Assembly (NCBI GenBank): GCA_025351385.1
Contig: JANXWA010000025.1
Location: 1-64,000, forward strand
Direction of reading: 5' to 3'
DNA length: 64,000 nucleotides
Origin: Acidimicrobiales bacterium
Lineage (GTDB): Bacteria > Actinomycetota > Acidimicrobiia > Acidimicrobiales > RAAP-2
Within the stretch, counting starts at the first letter, position 1. Every line of letters starts with the position of its first letter. A program made the translations under genes and the position numbers. This document shows positions 16,578 to 25,434 of the stretch, one piece after another. The notes under the pieces were generated by a model. It saw only the letters and a program-made list of their open reading frames with translations, was not told the DNA's origin and did not search any database.

Positions 16578-16790
16578 GTGGCTATCCAAGATGAGATCAA
16601 CCTCTACAACGATTAGTTTGTCCAAGCACTCCGCAGCGGCGACTTCGAGCGTTTCGGGCAGCTCTTCACCGACGACGCCGTCTTCATGTCCGGCGCCACT
16701 CCGACGGTTCACTGGTCTACCGCCATCGCCTTAATCCGGTGGTCAGTTCTACCGCGGGTCCCATGGAGGCATTGTTCGGTACGGTACTGA
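16578..16790 (+). pseudogene. Broken SnoaL/DUF4440-like (NTF2-fold) gene
   Basis: From the GTG at 16578, which has a GGGAG ribosome site just upstream, the frame reads as the start of a SnoaL-like or DUF4440 protein. After 12 codons it meets an in-frame TAG (16614-16616). It then continues with FVQALRSGDFERFGQLFTDD and AVFMSGATPTVHW, a good match to this fold. Beyond that the similarity fades and the frame stops at 16788-16790 after about 70 codons. The family is usually 120-150 residues. Both the stop and the lost C-terminus indicate a decayed gene. Confidence 0.6.
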
Positions 16791-16855
16791 TCTGAGTCAT
16801 AGAAATTGATTGGAAGAAAGCATCCGGGGCATTCAAGCGGTCGAGTGTCGAGACC

Positions 16856-17371
16856 CTAATCAGCGCGTATCGTGACAATCCCACGCTCAACATCGGCTAG
16901 GTGATGAGACGAGTCGTGCAAGGCGTGCTCCAACAATCGCCGTACATCTGAACGGTTTTCACCAACCACGAGCCCGCGCGTCCAGTCGCTCGATTCGGCA
17001 CTGTCCGCAACATCGGCCAATCTGCGTGCTTGTAGTCCAATTTCGCGGCCGACTGCGGTGGGGTCGGCGGTGGAGTATGTCACCGCTGCGGATTCTATGA
17101 GGGCGTCAGCGTCAATCGCCGGGAAGGATGGTTCGTCGACCGTGAGAGCCTGTTCAACTCCATACACGTGCAATGCCAGGATGTCGCGACTGTGTGCGGC
17201 GTATTCAATAGCGGACCAAACAGCTGGCTCGGGAGGAGTTCGCAGGTCGACGCCAGCATCCGCCAACAACTTCTTCCAGTTCTGTCCGAGTGTTCGTAGT
17301 CCGTCAAGCAGCGCAGCGTCGTCGAAGGTGGCCCCATCGAATCCGCATTCTTCGCACTCTTCATGTTCCAT
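16856..17371 (-). CDS. DinB-family protein with N-terminal CxxCG motif
   Basis: A 171-residue four-helix-bundle protein of the DinB/YfiT superfamily, whose actinobacterial members are often thiol-dependent (mycothiol or bacillithiol) transferases or metal-binding enzymes. The metal-site histidines are visible in EYAAHSRDI and HDSSHHLADV. It begins with the unusual HEECEECGFDG, a small CxxC motif that could bind a metal or take part in redox chemistry. It starts at ATG, stands alone and is convergent with the pseudogene. The substrate is unknown. Confidence 0.75.
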   Translation of the reverse strand: MEHEECEECGFDGATFDDAALLDGLRTLGQNWKKLLADAGVDLRTPPEPAVWSAIEYAAHSRDILALHVYGVEQALTVDEPSFPAIDADALIESAAVTYSTADPTAVGREIGLQARRLADVADSAESSDWTRGLVVGENRSDVRRLLEHALHDSSHHLADVERGIVTIRAD

Positions 17372-17551
17372 CTTCAGGGTTTGACACGCGGGTATTGCAG
17401 ATCACACCCCGAACGCAGCCGAACAGCCATCATTCAGCCTCGTGGAAAGTTGGCTCCCTGAGTGGCTCCCCGAAGTCCACAACGCCAACAAATCGACCAC
17501 CAGATAAGTCCTTTGGAGTGAAGGTTCCAGACTTAACATCCCTCAATTTTG

Positions 17552-17624
17552 TGGAGACGATGGGGATCGAACCCACGACCTCAGGCTTGCAAAGCCCGCG
17601 CTCTACCAACTGAGCTACATCCCC
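17552..17624 (-). tRNA. tRNA-Ala (anticodon TGC)
   Basis: Minus-strand cloverleaf. The acceptor arms GGGGATG and CGTCTCC pair with two G-U wobbles. The anticodon loop TTTGCAA gives TGC, the D-arm is GCTCAGTTGGTAGAGC, and the T-loop is GTTCGAT. No CCA is encoded after the discriminator A at 17552. Confidence 0.95.
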
Positions 17625-17652
17625 GAGAGACACCATTCTACCAAGTGTCATC

Positions 17653-18489
17653 TCACTCGGGACGTCGTCGCCGGGCCACTCGAGTTCGCTGCCGGTCGAC
17701 GCGGAGCATCGAACGCTCGACGTCGGCCCAGTGGAGCGGCGTCTCCTCGGTGAGGACCCCCCGATCCTCGGCCCGAGAGAAGATCGTGAAGGACACCGCC
17801 CACATCGGGATGTAAGCGCCGAATTTCGCCACGAACCCGGCAAGCTGCTGGTCGAACAGTGGCGTCATGTGCAACAGCGCGTACTGGTTGCGGAGACCTG
17901 AGTAGAGCGGGTGGCGCGCGAAGATCCACACGAATGAGAAGCTGGTGACGACCAGCGCCGAGACGAAGACGTAGCCGGCTCTCGCCATCGGCGACAGGTG
18001 CCTCGTGCCGGGCATGGAGGCGAGCGCCGGTATCCAGAGGACGACCCCGACCGCCACCACCGCCAGAAGTACGGCGTCGCGTCCGAGGGCCGACCTCGCT
18101 CCCCAGTCGACGGCCTGCGCGCTCAGGGTTGCCGTGCCGAAGACGGTCACCAGTGCGATCGCCGCGCCGGGATGGGCGATGACGCGCACGGCTGCGTCGA
18201 CCGGCGCCGAACTGGTGAACCGGGCGAGCAGGGATGTCGGCAGGCTCATGAGCAGCAAAGGCGCCACCAGCAGCATGATGACGAGACGCTGGACCGTCGC
18301 AACCGAGATTGAGACTGACGCAGCCACGTCGCCGATCGGCCACGCGACGACGACGGCCAGAGATGCCAGGGCGACCAACGCGAGTCGCCGCTCGCGGGAG
18401 GACTTCACGCCTCGACGATGTGCGGCCAACGTGGCGACGAGCACGAGCATTTCAACCGCATGCCAGTGGAAGGGCAACAGCGACGTCAC
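17653..18489 (-). CDS. CtaG_Caa3-family cytochrome c oxidase assembly protein
   Basis: A 278-residue membrane protein with about seven helices. It begins TSLLPFHWHAVEMLVLVATL and contains SISVATVQRLVIMLLVAPLL, LFDQQLAGFVAKFGAYIPMW and other segments typical of the CtaG/Caa3 family, which assists copper insertion or assembly of caa3-type oxidases. The GTG at 18489 overlaps the upstream stop (GTGA). The longer open frame reaching to 19485 is a shadow of the DUF2252 gene. The basic C-terminal tail is cytoplasmic. The link to heme-copper oxidase fits ctaA/ctaB elsewhere in the window. Confidence 0.8.
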   Translation of the reverse strand: MTSLLPFHWHAVEMLVLVATLAAHRRGVKSSRERRLALVALASLAVVVAWPIGDVAASVSISVATVQRLVIMLLVAPLLLMSLPTSLLARFTSSAPVDAAVRVIAHPGAAIALVTVFGTATLSAQAVDWGARSALGRDAVLLAVVAVGVVLWIPALASMPGTRHLSPMARAGYVFVSALVVTSFSFVWIFARHPLYSGLRNQYALLHMTPLFDQQLAGFVAKFGAYIPMWAVSFTIFSRAEDRGVLTEETPLHWADVERSMLRVDRQRTRVARRRRPE

Positions 18490-19868
18490 TTCGCTACGGT
18501 AATTCTTCCCTCGCTGACGGCGCTCTGGAGCGCCCGGTGGTCCTCCAGGGTCCGGTCGCGGTAGGCGGACGCGAAGCTCGCAAAAGCCGTGTCGGCGACG
18601 TCGGACTTGCCGAGGTAGCCGGCGATCTCGGCCCCTCGGCCGCTTCGGGCGTGAGCCCTCGCCAGCACCCACGCGCAGACGCGACCGTAGGTGACGAGCA
18701 GTGACTCGTCGAGGTGCTCCATGGCAATCGAGGACTTGTTGTCGTAGAGCTGACGGACGTAGAAGTGGCGAACCGACGTCGCGCCCTCGCGCGTGTCCCA
18801 ACCGAGGAACACGTCCGACGTCGCCTGCATCAGGCGCTGTCCCTGCACCACTCGCTCGCCGGGCGGAGTCGACGACTCGCGTCCGAGAGCGGTGGCGACG
18901 ACCGACGTCGTCGCCTGCTTGATCTGGAGGAAGAAGGGATCGTCCAGGTCGCGTCCAACAAGCAGCACCGCGTAGCAGTCCGTCCCCACTGAACCGACGC
19001 CGACGACCTTGCGCGCGGCGTCGACCGCAGTGAACTGAGCGAGCAGCGCTCGTCGGTCGCTGCTGAGCGTCGTGGCGTAGCCCGCGAGGACCGCCTCGAC
19101 GTCCGTCGCGGTAAGGTGGTCGACATCGGTGAGTTCCGACAACGGCACGAGCAAGGGCGGATCGGACACGATGTGCAACCCGCTCTCCGAGTAGACGACC
19201 AACTTCTCGAAGGCTTTGGCCGTGTCCGCCTCGCTCGCGCGACCGACCATCTGTCCGACGCGGCGCATCTCGCTCTCGGTGAAGAACCCCCCGAGGGTCG
19301 AGATGATCGATCCGACGTCGAGGGACGCGTACCAGATGCTGAGGCGCGTGTCCTCGGCGAAACGGCGCATGGAGAGCCGGTACTCGCGTGCCGCGGCCAG
19401 CGCGATCGTCTCTTGCTGCTCGGCGCTGTGGCCCAGGTGCGATGACGCGATGGCGAGCGACGCCACGAGGCGTTTGACGTCCCACTCGAAGGGCCCGACG
19501 TCGGTCTCGTCGAAGTCATTCACGTCGAAGACCTGGTGTCGTTCGGGTGAGGAGAAGAGGTTGAAGTTGGCCAGGTGGGCGTCACCGCAGATCTGCACCT
19601 CGAGCGGAGTGTTGGATCCCCGCGCGAGGTCCTCGGCCATCAGGAGGGCCGTGCCTCGGTTGAACGCGATCGGGTTCGCGAGCATCCGCTTGTAGCGAAG
19701 CGGTAGCAGGTCACCTACCCTCGACTCCCCCTGCCAGATAAGACGTCCGACCGGGTCGTAGGAGGCGGGGCGGGCGACGAGAGCTCCGAGCGAAGTCCGC
19801 GGATTCTGCTCGCGCAGGGCCCGACCCTTGGCCCTTGACCCTTCGAGCGTCGGGATCGGTCCGGGCAT
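18486..19868 (-). CDS. DUF2252 family protein
   Basis: A 460-residue protein of the DUF2252 family, distantly kinase-like and of unknown function. Recognisable blocks are RYKRMLANPIAFNRG near residue 60, ICGDAHLANFN near 95 (a phosphotransferase-like HxN signature), FDVNDFDETDVGPFEWDVKR near 115 and LVGRDLDDPFFLQIKQA later. Length is normal. A GTG sits one codon upstream of the ATG. It follows a small membrane protein gene closely and overlaps the CtaG-like gene by 4 nt, giving a three-gene unit whose common role is not evident. Confidence 0.85.
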   Translation of the reverse strand: MPGPIPTLEGSRAKGRALREQNPRTSLGALVARPASYDPVGRLIWQGESRVGDLLPLRYKRMLANPIAFNRGTALLMAEDLARGSNTPLEVQICGDAHLANFNLFSSPERHQVFDVNDFDETDVGPFEWDVKRLVASLAIASSHLGHSAEQQETIALAAAREYRLSMRRFAEDTRLSIWYASLDVGSIISTLGGFFTESEMRRVGQMVGRASEADTAKAFEKLVVYSESGLHIVSDPPLLVPLSELTDVDHLTATDVEAVLAGYATTLSSDRRALLAQFTAVDAARKVVGVGSVGTDCYAVLLVGRDLDDPFFLQIKQATTSVVATALGRESSTPPGERVVQGQRLMQATSDVFLGWDTREGATSVRHFYVRQLYDNKSSIAMEHLDESLLVTYGRVCAWVLARAHARSGRGAEIAGYLGKSDVADTAFASFASAYRDRTLEDHRALQSAVSEGRITVAK

Positions 19869-19871
19869 CAC

Positions 19872-20489
19872 CTAGAAGGCCGTCGCAGTCGAATTGTTGA
19901 TGCACTCGCCCCGGAACCGCGGCCCGACCCTGGTCACGATCAGCAGCCAGAGCACGAGGTCCCCAACCAAGACACAGCCAGGGAAGAGTACACCGGCCGT
20001 CGTCGCCGACCGCAACGTCAAGAGAGTGATGCCGCAGTTCAGGACACCCATAAAGAAGACTCGCGGCGACTCGGTGCCCGGGGCGAGCCACGACTTGCGC
20101 ATCGTGGGCAGGGCCGCCACCTGATCGGCGGCGACGAAGCTGATCAGTGCGACTGTCGGCTGGTTGACGAAGCCCCAGAAGGCCAGACCAGCGAGCGAGA
20201 TCGATCCGCAAAAGATATCGAACGTGCCGATCTTCCAGACGCTGTGGGGGTTGCGGAATGAGACGAACACGACGGCGCAGGGAATCAGCCCCAGCATCAA
20301 CGTCGTGATCGACGCCAGGCCAATGTGCTGTTGGATCTCGACGGCGAAGCCGAGTATGCCCTCGAGTCCCCACAGCGACCACGTCACCCTGTTGGGTGAC
20401 GTGACGCCCCGCATCGTGTCGCGGATGTAGCCCGACGCCCCGAACACGGACACCAGCGCCGCCAGATAGACGAAACGGGGATCGATCAC
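19872..20489 (-). CDS. Membrane protein, SemiSWEET/PQ-loop-like
   Basis: A 205-residue protein with about six hydrophobic helices. Two similar halves can be seen: SPNRVTWSLWGLEGILGF in the first and QPTVALISFVAADQVAALP in the second. The Pro/Trp pattern resembles PQ-loop or SemiSWEET transport proteins. I know proteins of this appearance only as uncharacterised actinobacterial membrane proteins. It starts at GTG and is followed at once by DUF2252. Transport of a small solute is possible but not shown. Confidence 0.55.
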   Translation of the reverse strand: MIDPRFVYLAALVSVFGASGYIRDTMRGVTSPNRVTWSLWGLEGILGFAVEIQQHIGLASITTLMLGLIPCAVVFVSFRNPHSVWKIGTFDIFCGSISLAGLAFWGFVNQPTVALISFVAADQVAALPTMRKSWLAPGTESPRVFFMGVLNCGITLLTLRSATTAGVLFPGCVLVGDLVLWLLIVTRVGPRFRGECINNSTATAF

Positions 20490-20533
20490 CCGTCAAGTCT
20501 GCCCGCTTCAACGCGCACTCATGCACCGACGCC

Positions 20534-21376
20534 GTGGAGTACGTGACGTCCGGTCCGGTAGCCTTCGCGTTCGTGGACGCAAAGCACTTCCTGGGCATGG
20601 AGCGCACCGGCGAGGACACGTGGGGATTCGAGGTCACCGAGCGCCTCATCACACCGGGCAAGTTCCTCTTCGGTGGCTGCGGCTTGGCCTCGGGCCTGGT
20701 GGCTCTCGAAGAGGCCAGCGAGAGGCCCGCCATCTGGGCGACCGCTCAATATCTCTCCTACGCCCCGTTAGGGGCCACCGTGACGGTGAAGACCGATCTA
20801 GCCGTCGTAGGGAACCGGGTGACCCAGGCCCGCGCCACCACCTACGCCGAGGGACGCGAGATCCTCACGGTGAACGCGGCACTGGGCACCGGCGAGCTCT
20901 CGTCGTCCACTCCCTGGGTCACCATGCCGGATGTGCCCGACCCCGAGGACTGTCCCGCGCGCGCCATGCCCAAACGATTCGCGACGTCGATCTTCAACCA
21001 TCTCGAGTCACGCATCGCGATCGGTCGGTCGTTCGACCAGATCGACGGCACTCCCGGCTCGCCGGTCTCGGCCCTGTGGTCGCGAGTCCCCGGCCACTTC
21101 GACCCGTCGGCGGCGACGTTGGCGATATTCGGCGACTACGTGGCCGGTGGCGTCACGCAGCCCCTCGGCTTCAACACGATGGGGCGCAGCCTCGACAACA
21201 CGATCCGAGTGGCGACACTCGAACCGACCGAATGGGTGCTGTGCGAGATCCATATGCACGCGCTCGCAGGAGGCTTCGCCCAAGGCACGGCCTTCATGTG
21301 GAGCCGCTCTGGCACGCTCCTCGCTACGGCGAGTCAGTCGATCGCAGCCAAGCTCTGGGACGAATCGGTCCTTTAG
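20534..21376 (+). CDS. Acyl-CoA thioesterase-like double-hotdog protein
   Basis: A 280-residue protein that reads as two consecutive hotdog domains, as in TesB-type acyl-CoA thioesterases. The first half contains GKFLFGGCGLASGLVALEEA and ATAQYLSYAPLGATVTVKTD. The second half contains GDYVAGGVTQPLGFNTMGRS, LDNTIRVATL and AFMWSRSGTLLATASQSI. The expected reaction is hydrolysis of acyl-CoA thioesters in the cytoplasm. The GTG at 20534 is the first suitable start. The next gene is tRNA-Ile. Confidence 0.75.
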   Translation: MEYVTSGPVAFAFVDAKHFLGMERTGEDTWGFEVTERLITPGKFLFGGCGLASGLVALEEASERPAIWATAQYLSYAPLGATVTVKTDLAVVGNRVTQARATTYAEGREILTVNAALGTGELSSSTPWVTMPDVPDPEDCPARAMPKRFATSIFNHLESRIAIGRSFDQIDGTPGSPVSALWSRVPGHFDPSAATLAIFGDYVAGGVTQPLGFNTMGRSLDNTIRVATLEPTEWVLCEIHMHALAGGFAQGTAFMWSRSGTLLATASQSIAAKLWDESVL

Positions 21377-21411
21377 GCCTTCATCGCACTGGTGTAGATT
21401 GGTACCCCTGC

Positions 21412-21488
21412 GGGGCTATAGCTCAGTCGGTTAGAGCGCGTCACTGATAATGACGAGGTCGTAAGTTCGATTCTTACTAGCCCCACCA
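21412..21488 (+). tRNA. tRNA-Ile (anticodon GAT)
   Basis: The acceptor arms GGGGCTA and TAGCCCC pair perfectly. The D-arm is GCTCAGTCGGTTAGAGC, the anticodon loop CTGATAA gives GAT, and the T-loop is GTTCGAT. The 3' CCA is encoded (21486-21488). Confidence 0.96.
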
Positions 21489-21609
21489 CGCGAAATTCGA
21501 GAAGTCGGCATTCAGCGGTTCGCACGAACGCTCTCAGTAGTGATCGCCGCCACTCAGGACCCACGTGACTACCCGCCTCCCTGAGTGGACGTCCGCCGGG
21601 CAGGTTCGC

Positions 21610-22512
21610 TCACTTCGTATGAGAGTTGCTCGAGCGACCAAACCAATCGACGATGTCGGACGTGATGCGATCCCGATTCGTCTCGTTCAGGAGTTCGTGC
21701 CGCGCCCCTTCGTAGAGCTTCAGGGAAACCTCGACGCCGGCGGCCTTGAGCGCCTCAGCGAGAGTGGCGGCGTGTGCTCCCATCCCCGCGGCTGGGTCGT
21801 TGTCGCCGGCGATGACGAAGACGGGGCACGAAATGGACGCGAGGTGTTCGCAAGCGGGGGCGAGAACGTCGAAGAGGTCAATCAAGTAGCCGTAGGTGAG
21901 CGGGTTGTCGTCGCCGGACATGGGATCGGCGATGTACCGGTCGACCTCGACGGGGTCGCGGCTGAGCCAGTCGAACGGCGTGCGAGCCGGCTCGAACGAG
22001 GCGTTGTTGTCGCCGAGCAAGTCGGCGACGGGTTCATCGCGCAGGGCACCGTCGGCGACGTCGTGGAGCAGCCGTCCGAGCGAAGGGGCGTCGGAGATTT
22101 GGACGGGGAATCCACAGAGCACAGCCCCGGCGAGCTGGTCGGCGTGGTTGGTCAGGTAGGCGAGGCCGATGAGTGAGCCCAGCGAATGGGCGAACAAGAA
22201 CACGGGCACGTCGCGGCCGACGCCCGACCGCGCTTCGATGAGGAGCTCGTGCAGGTCGTCGACGACCGCCATGCCGCCGCCAGGTCCCATGCGGCCGATA
22301 CCGGTCGATGAGCGAGTTCGACCATGCCCTCGATGGTCGAGTGCTACTGCGCAGTACCGTGCGGCGTTGAGGGCGCGCGCGAAACGGTCGTAGCGGCCAG
22401 CGTGCTCCGATGCCCCGTGCGAGATGAACACGAGACCTCTGGGCTCATCGACCGCCCATTGACGGTAGAAGACTTCGACGCCGTGGGCGTCGACAAACGA
22501 TCGCTCATCCAT
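21610..22512 (-). CDS. Alpha/beta hydrolase, monoacylglycerol-lipase-like
   Basis: A 300-residue serine hydrolase. The oxyanion-hole strand is LVFISHGASEHAGRY, the nucleophile elbow is FAHSLGSLIG, the catalytic Asp region is VIAGDNDPAAG, and the His is in YEGARHELLNE. This pattern is characteristic of bacterial monoglyceride lipases and lysophospholipases. There is no signal peptide, so it is cytoplasmic. The ATG at 22512 has a GAGG site upstream and matches the family N-terminus. It diverges from the M28-like gene. Confidence 0.85.
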   Translation of the reverse strand: MDERSFVDAHGVEVFYRQWAVDEPRGLVFISHGASEHAGRYDRFARALNAARYCAVALDHRGHGRTRSSTGIGRMGPGGGMAVVDDLHELLIEARSGVGRDVPVFLFAHSLGSLIGLAYLTNHADQLAGAVLCGFPVQISDAPSLGRLLHDVADGALRDEPVADLLGDNNASFEPARTPFDWLSRDPVEVDRYIADPMSGDDNPLTYGYLIDLFDVLAPACEHLASISCPVFVIAGDNDPAAGMGAHAATLAEALKAAGVEVSLKLYEGARHELLNETNRDRITSDIVDWFGRSSNSHTK

Positions 22513-22591
22513 GCTGGACCTCGGCCTTCTCCAATCGCAACGGGCAACGGGTGCCAGCCTAACTGGGCAAGAATCGGGCACTATGAGAGAG

Positions 22592-24124
22592 ATGCGCGTC
22601 GACGAGACCGGCTTCGCCAGTGAAGCAGTCCTGCGGGAGTGGTGCGACCGTCTCGGCGCAGCGGGCTATCGGGGGACCGGCACAACCGCGCACGACCAGG
22701 TCATCGAATGGATTGAAGACGAACTTCGCAAGATCCCGGGCGTCACAGTCCGCGCCGAGGAGTTCGAGATCCTTCGCTGGCACCCGGTGCCCGAGGGCGA
22801 CCTTGAGCACGCCGCCTCACTGCGGGTTGGTGGTGACGACGTCCCGATCGCCGGCGCGGTGCCCTACACGCGACCGGGCAGTCGGACCGCCCAGCTCACC
22901 TACATCCCGTCCGGCGCGGCGATCACGGCCGACAACGCCGCCGGCAAGGTCGTACTGCGCAACTTCCCCCAACTCCCACTCCCGTACGACGTCCTCTTCA
23001 GCCTCGGCGACTACGCGAGTCCCGATTGCGACGAGTTGCGCGGCGGCACCTGGGATCGGCCCGGCCTCGCCGACGCGATCCTCCACGACGACCTGCTCGC
23101 CGCTGGAGAATCGGGCGCCTTCGGGATGATCTTCGCCTTCGACCTCCCCCGCGACCAGATCGCGGGCTACTACGAGCCGCACAAGGGGACGCACTACGCG
23201 ATCCCGGCCGTCTTCGTTGGCGTAGACGAACGCGACCAGCTCCGCGGTCTGGCGGCTGGTGGCCACCACGTCGAAATCACGGTGCGGGCCGACGTGACTC
23301 CGGGCAGGACCCGTAACGTCTACGCCACCTTGCCCGGGCGGAGAGCCGAGCGGGTGATCCTGTTGACACACACCGACGGCAACACCTGGGTGCAGGAGAA
23401 CGGCGCCGCCGCGCTTCTCGCGCTCATCCAGTACTTCGCCACCCGCCCGATCGAGCAACGCCAGCGAACCATCGAGTTCGCGTTCACGTCCGCCCACCTC
23501 CACATCTCCCGGGAGGGCGCACAGTTCTACGCACGGCAGTTGGATGAGACGTTCGACGACGGCACCGTCGCCTTCGTCTTCGCGCTCGAACACCTCGGCG
23601 CTCGCGAGCTCGTTCCCGTATCGAGGAGTGACGGTCCGGGACGTCGACTCGAATACGCCGGCGGGATCGAGCCTCTCCTCTGGGCCGTCGGTCCGAGCGA
23701 GGCCCTGCGCAGTGCCGTGATCAATGCCGTCAAGGGACGTGGACTTCCTCGCGTGCTGGTCGCGCCTGGGCTCGGCGCGGCCGTCGACGACCAGGTACCG
23801 CGCATCGTATCCTTCGGCGGCATCGGCACCTACTTCAACATGAACCTCGTACCCACGACCTCGATCATCACGGGGCCGTGGTCGCTGTGGGCGCCGTCGT
23901 TCGGAGGAGACGCTATCGACGTCGCCGCACTGCGCCAGCAGGTTCTCGCTGCGGGTGATGTCGTCATCGCCCTCGACCAGGTCCCGCGCGACGCCATCGC
24001 CGGCGGCTACCTCGCCGACCGCGCCGCCCGTGCCGCGGGTACGCCGGTGGGTACTGAGGACAATCCACCAGAGATTGCAGGGGCGGTGAGCCGTGGCCCC
24101 ACGTCTGCGGGTGAGGTTCCTTAG
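22592..24124 (+). CDS. M28-like peptidase with PA-type insert
   Basis: A protein of about 510 residues with an N-terminal cap region, a middle segment resembling a protease-associated (PA) domain (ADNAAGKVVLRNFP..., AIPAVFVG) and a C-terminal M28-like fold (RVILLTHTDGNTWVQENGAAAL, IEFAFTSAHLH). Some canonical zinc ligands of M28 (the D-N pair and the EE pair) are not obvious, so catalysis may be altered. No signal peptide is visible, which is unusual for this architecture. The ATG at 22592 is chosen over 22583 because a CACTAT box lies 7 nt upstream. It converges on the esterase-like gene with a 4-nt overlap. Confidence 0.65.
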   Translation: MRVDETGFASEAVLREWCDRLGAAGYRGTGTTAHDQVIEWIEDELRKIPGVTVRAEEFEILRWHPVPEGDLEHAASLRVGGDDVPIAGAVPYTRPGSRTAQLTYIPSGAAITADNAAGKVVLRNFPQLPLPYDVLFSLGDYASPDCDELRGGTWDRPGLADAILHDDLLAAGESGAFGMIFAFDLPRDQIAGYYEPHKGTHYAIPAVFVGVDERDQLRGLAAGGHHVEITVRADVTPGRTRNVYATLPGRRAERVILLTHTDGNTWVQENGAAALLALIQYFATRPIEQRQRTIEFAFTSAHLHISREGAQFYARQLDETFDDGTVAFVFALEHLGARELVPVSRSDGPGRRLEYAGGIEPLLWAVGPSEALRSAVINAVKGRGLPRVLVAPGLGAAVDDQVPRIVSFGGIGTYFNMNLVPTTSIITGPWSLWAPSFGGDAIDVAALRQQVLAAGDVVIALDQVPRDAIAGGYLADRAARAAGTPVGTEDNPPEIAGAVSRGPTSAGEVP

Positions 24125-25434
24125 TACCCCGTCGGCTCGGTCTCGAACTCCGGTTCGTGGGGTGCCCGTTCGTGACTCAACGGCATGAGGGCCGAACTTT
24201 CCTCGAACCACAGCAACGCGTCGTATCGCGCTCCCATCACCGTCGGCACGTAGTTGCCAGTCTCCCGCCGGGGGTTGTAGACCACGCCGATCGCCCGATG
24301 GCCTCGTCGCGAGGAGAGCCACGGGCCCGAGCGGTCAGCGCCGAAGTCGATGGCGGCGGCGGCGCCCAGAGCTCGGTGAAGCACCTCCTCGTGGCTCCCG
24401 GGCGCTGCGTCGGGCATCTGCATGACGAGATCAGTGTCCCCCCAGGAACTGGCGGCGATGACGGTGCCCCCGAAAGAGGCCATGCCGACGAGGAAGACCC
24501 CCTCGTCGCCGTGGCGCTCGCGCACGAGCTGTCCCACGTTCCACATGCCCGCGGTCGCCATGTCGGTCGCCCGAGCATCTCCAACGTGCGTGTTGTGCTC
24601 CCAGATGAGACCCTTGCTCTTCGGTCCGAGATGCTGCGTGAGGCGGTCGATCGAGTCAGCCATGTGCGAATCGCGCACGTTCCACGACTCGCGATCCCCC
24701 TGGACCATCGTCCGGTAGTACCTTTCGGCTCCCGCTGCCACCTCGGCGTTCTGGAGCGCGTTGAAGGCCGCTTCGTCGCTCGAACCGGTCGCCAGCGCCC
24801 GACCACGCACGCTCGCCAGCAACTTGACCACGTCGGTCTCGCACGACTGTGGAACCAGTCTCGTGGCCCAGGCGTAGCGCTGGGGATCCTCTCCGTACAG
24901 GTCGAAGCACCGCCAGGCTTCGCGAGCCTCGCGGACCGCATCCGGGGCGTTCTGCTCGAGCCAATCCATCACGACGCGAAGCGAGTCCCACAGGGAGTAG
25001 ACGTCGAGGCCGTAGAAGCCGACGCGCTCGACCGCATCCCTCGAGAGGTTCCATCCTCGCAACCAGGTCATGAAGTCGGCGACCTCGGCGTTGGCCCACA
25101 TCCTGGTGGGCCATCGCTCGAAGTCCCGGAGCAACTCCCTCGAGTCGAGGTCCTGGAACTCCTGGCCGCGCACCCAGCGGTTGATCCGCCAGCAGTCGGG
25201 CCAGTCTCCTTCGACGCCGATCCAGTTGAACCGCCTTTCTTGAATGAGTCGCCGGCTCAACTCGCCGCGCCACTCGTAGTACTCGTGGGTGCCGTGTGAC
25301 GCTTCACCAACGCACACGTATCGACAGTCCCCCGCACGATCGACGAGCTCGCTCAAGTCGTCGGGCACGCTCAGGGGCGACGCAAGGGCTCGTATCTCGC
25401 CGACCGCACTTCGTGCATCAACCTCGATGGCCAT
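24121..25434 (-). CDS. Erythromycin-esterase-family protein
   Basis: A 437-residue member of the erythromycin esterase (Ere/EreA-like) superfamily. The conserved blocks are VCVGEASHGTHEYYEWR near residue 40, FNWIGVEGDWPDCW near 70 and WEHNTHVGDARATDM near 275, carrying the Glu/His residues of the active site. Most chromosomal members are not macrolide-resistance enzymes and have unknown substrates. A good ribosome site, GGGAGGTGG, precedes the ATG at 25434. Nothing nearby suggests an antibiotic-resistance cassette. Confidence 0.8.
   Translation of the reverse strand: MAIEVDARSAVGEIRALASPLSVPDDLSELVDRAGDCRYVCVGEASHGTHEYYEWRGELSRRLIQERRFNWIGVEGDWPDCWRINRWVRGQEFQDLDSRELLRDFERWPTRMWANAEVADFMTWLRGWNLSRDAVERVGFYGLDVYSLWDSLRVVMDWLEQNAPDAVREAREAWRCFDLYGEDPQRYAWATRLVPQSCETDVVKLLASVRGRALATGSSDEAAFNALQNAEVAAGAERYYRTMVQGDRESWNVRDSHMADSIDRLTQHLGPKSKGLIWEHNTHVGDARATDMATAGMWNVGQLVRERHGDEGVFLVGMASFGGTVIAASSWGDTDLVMQMPDAAPGSHEEVLHRALGAAAAIDFGADRSGPWLSSRRGHRAIGVVYNPRRETGNYVPTVMGARYDALLWFEESSALMPLSHERAPHEPEFETEPTGY

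Noticed and set aside
18490-19485. N-terminal extension of the CtaG-like gene
   Set aside because: It lies wholly inside the DUF2252 gene in another frame and has no domain; the GTGA overlap gives a natural start at 18489.
22817-24322. 501-codon open frame antisense to the M28-like gene
   Set aside because: No domains and shadow-like composition; the plus-strand gene has coherent peptidase sequence.
24121-25434. Macrolide-resistance determinant
   Set aside because: Erythromycin-esterase family membership alone does not imply resistance; there is no mobile context, and chromosomal homologues are common.
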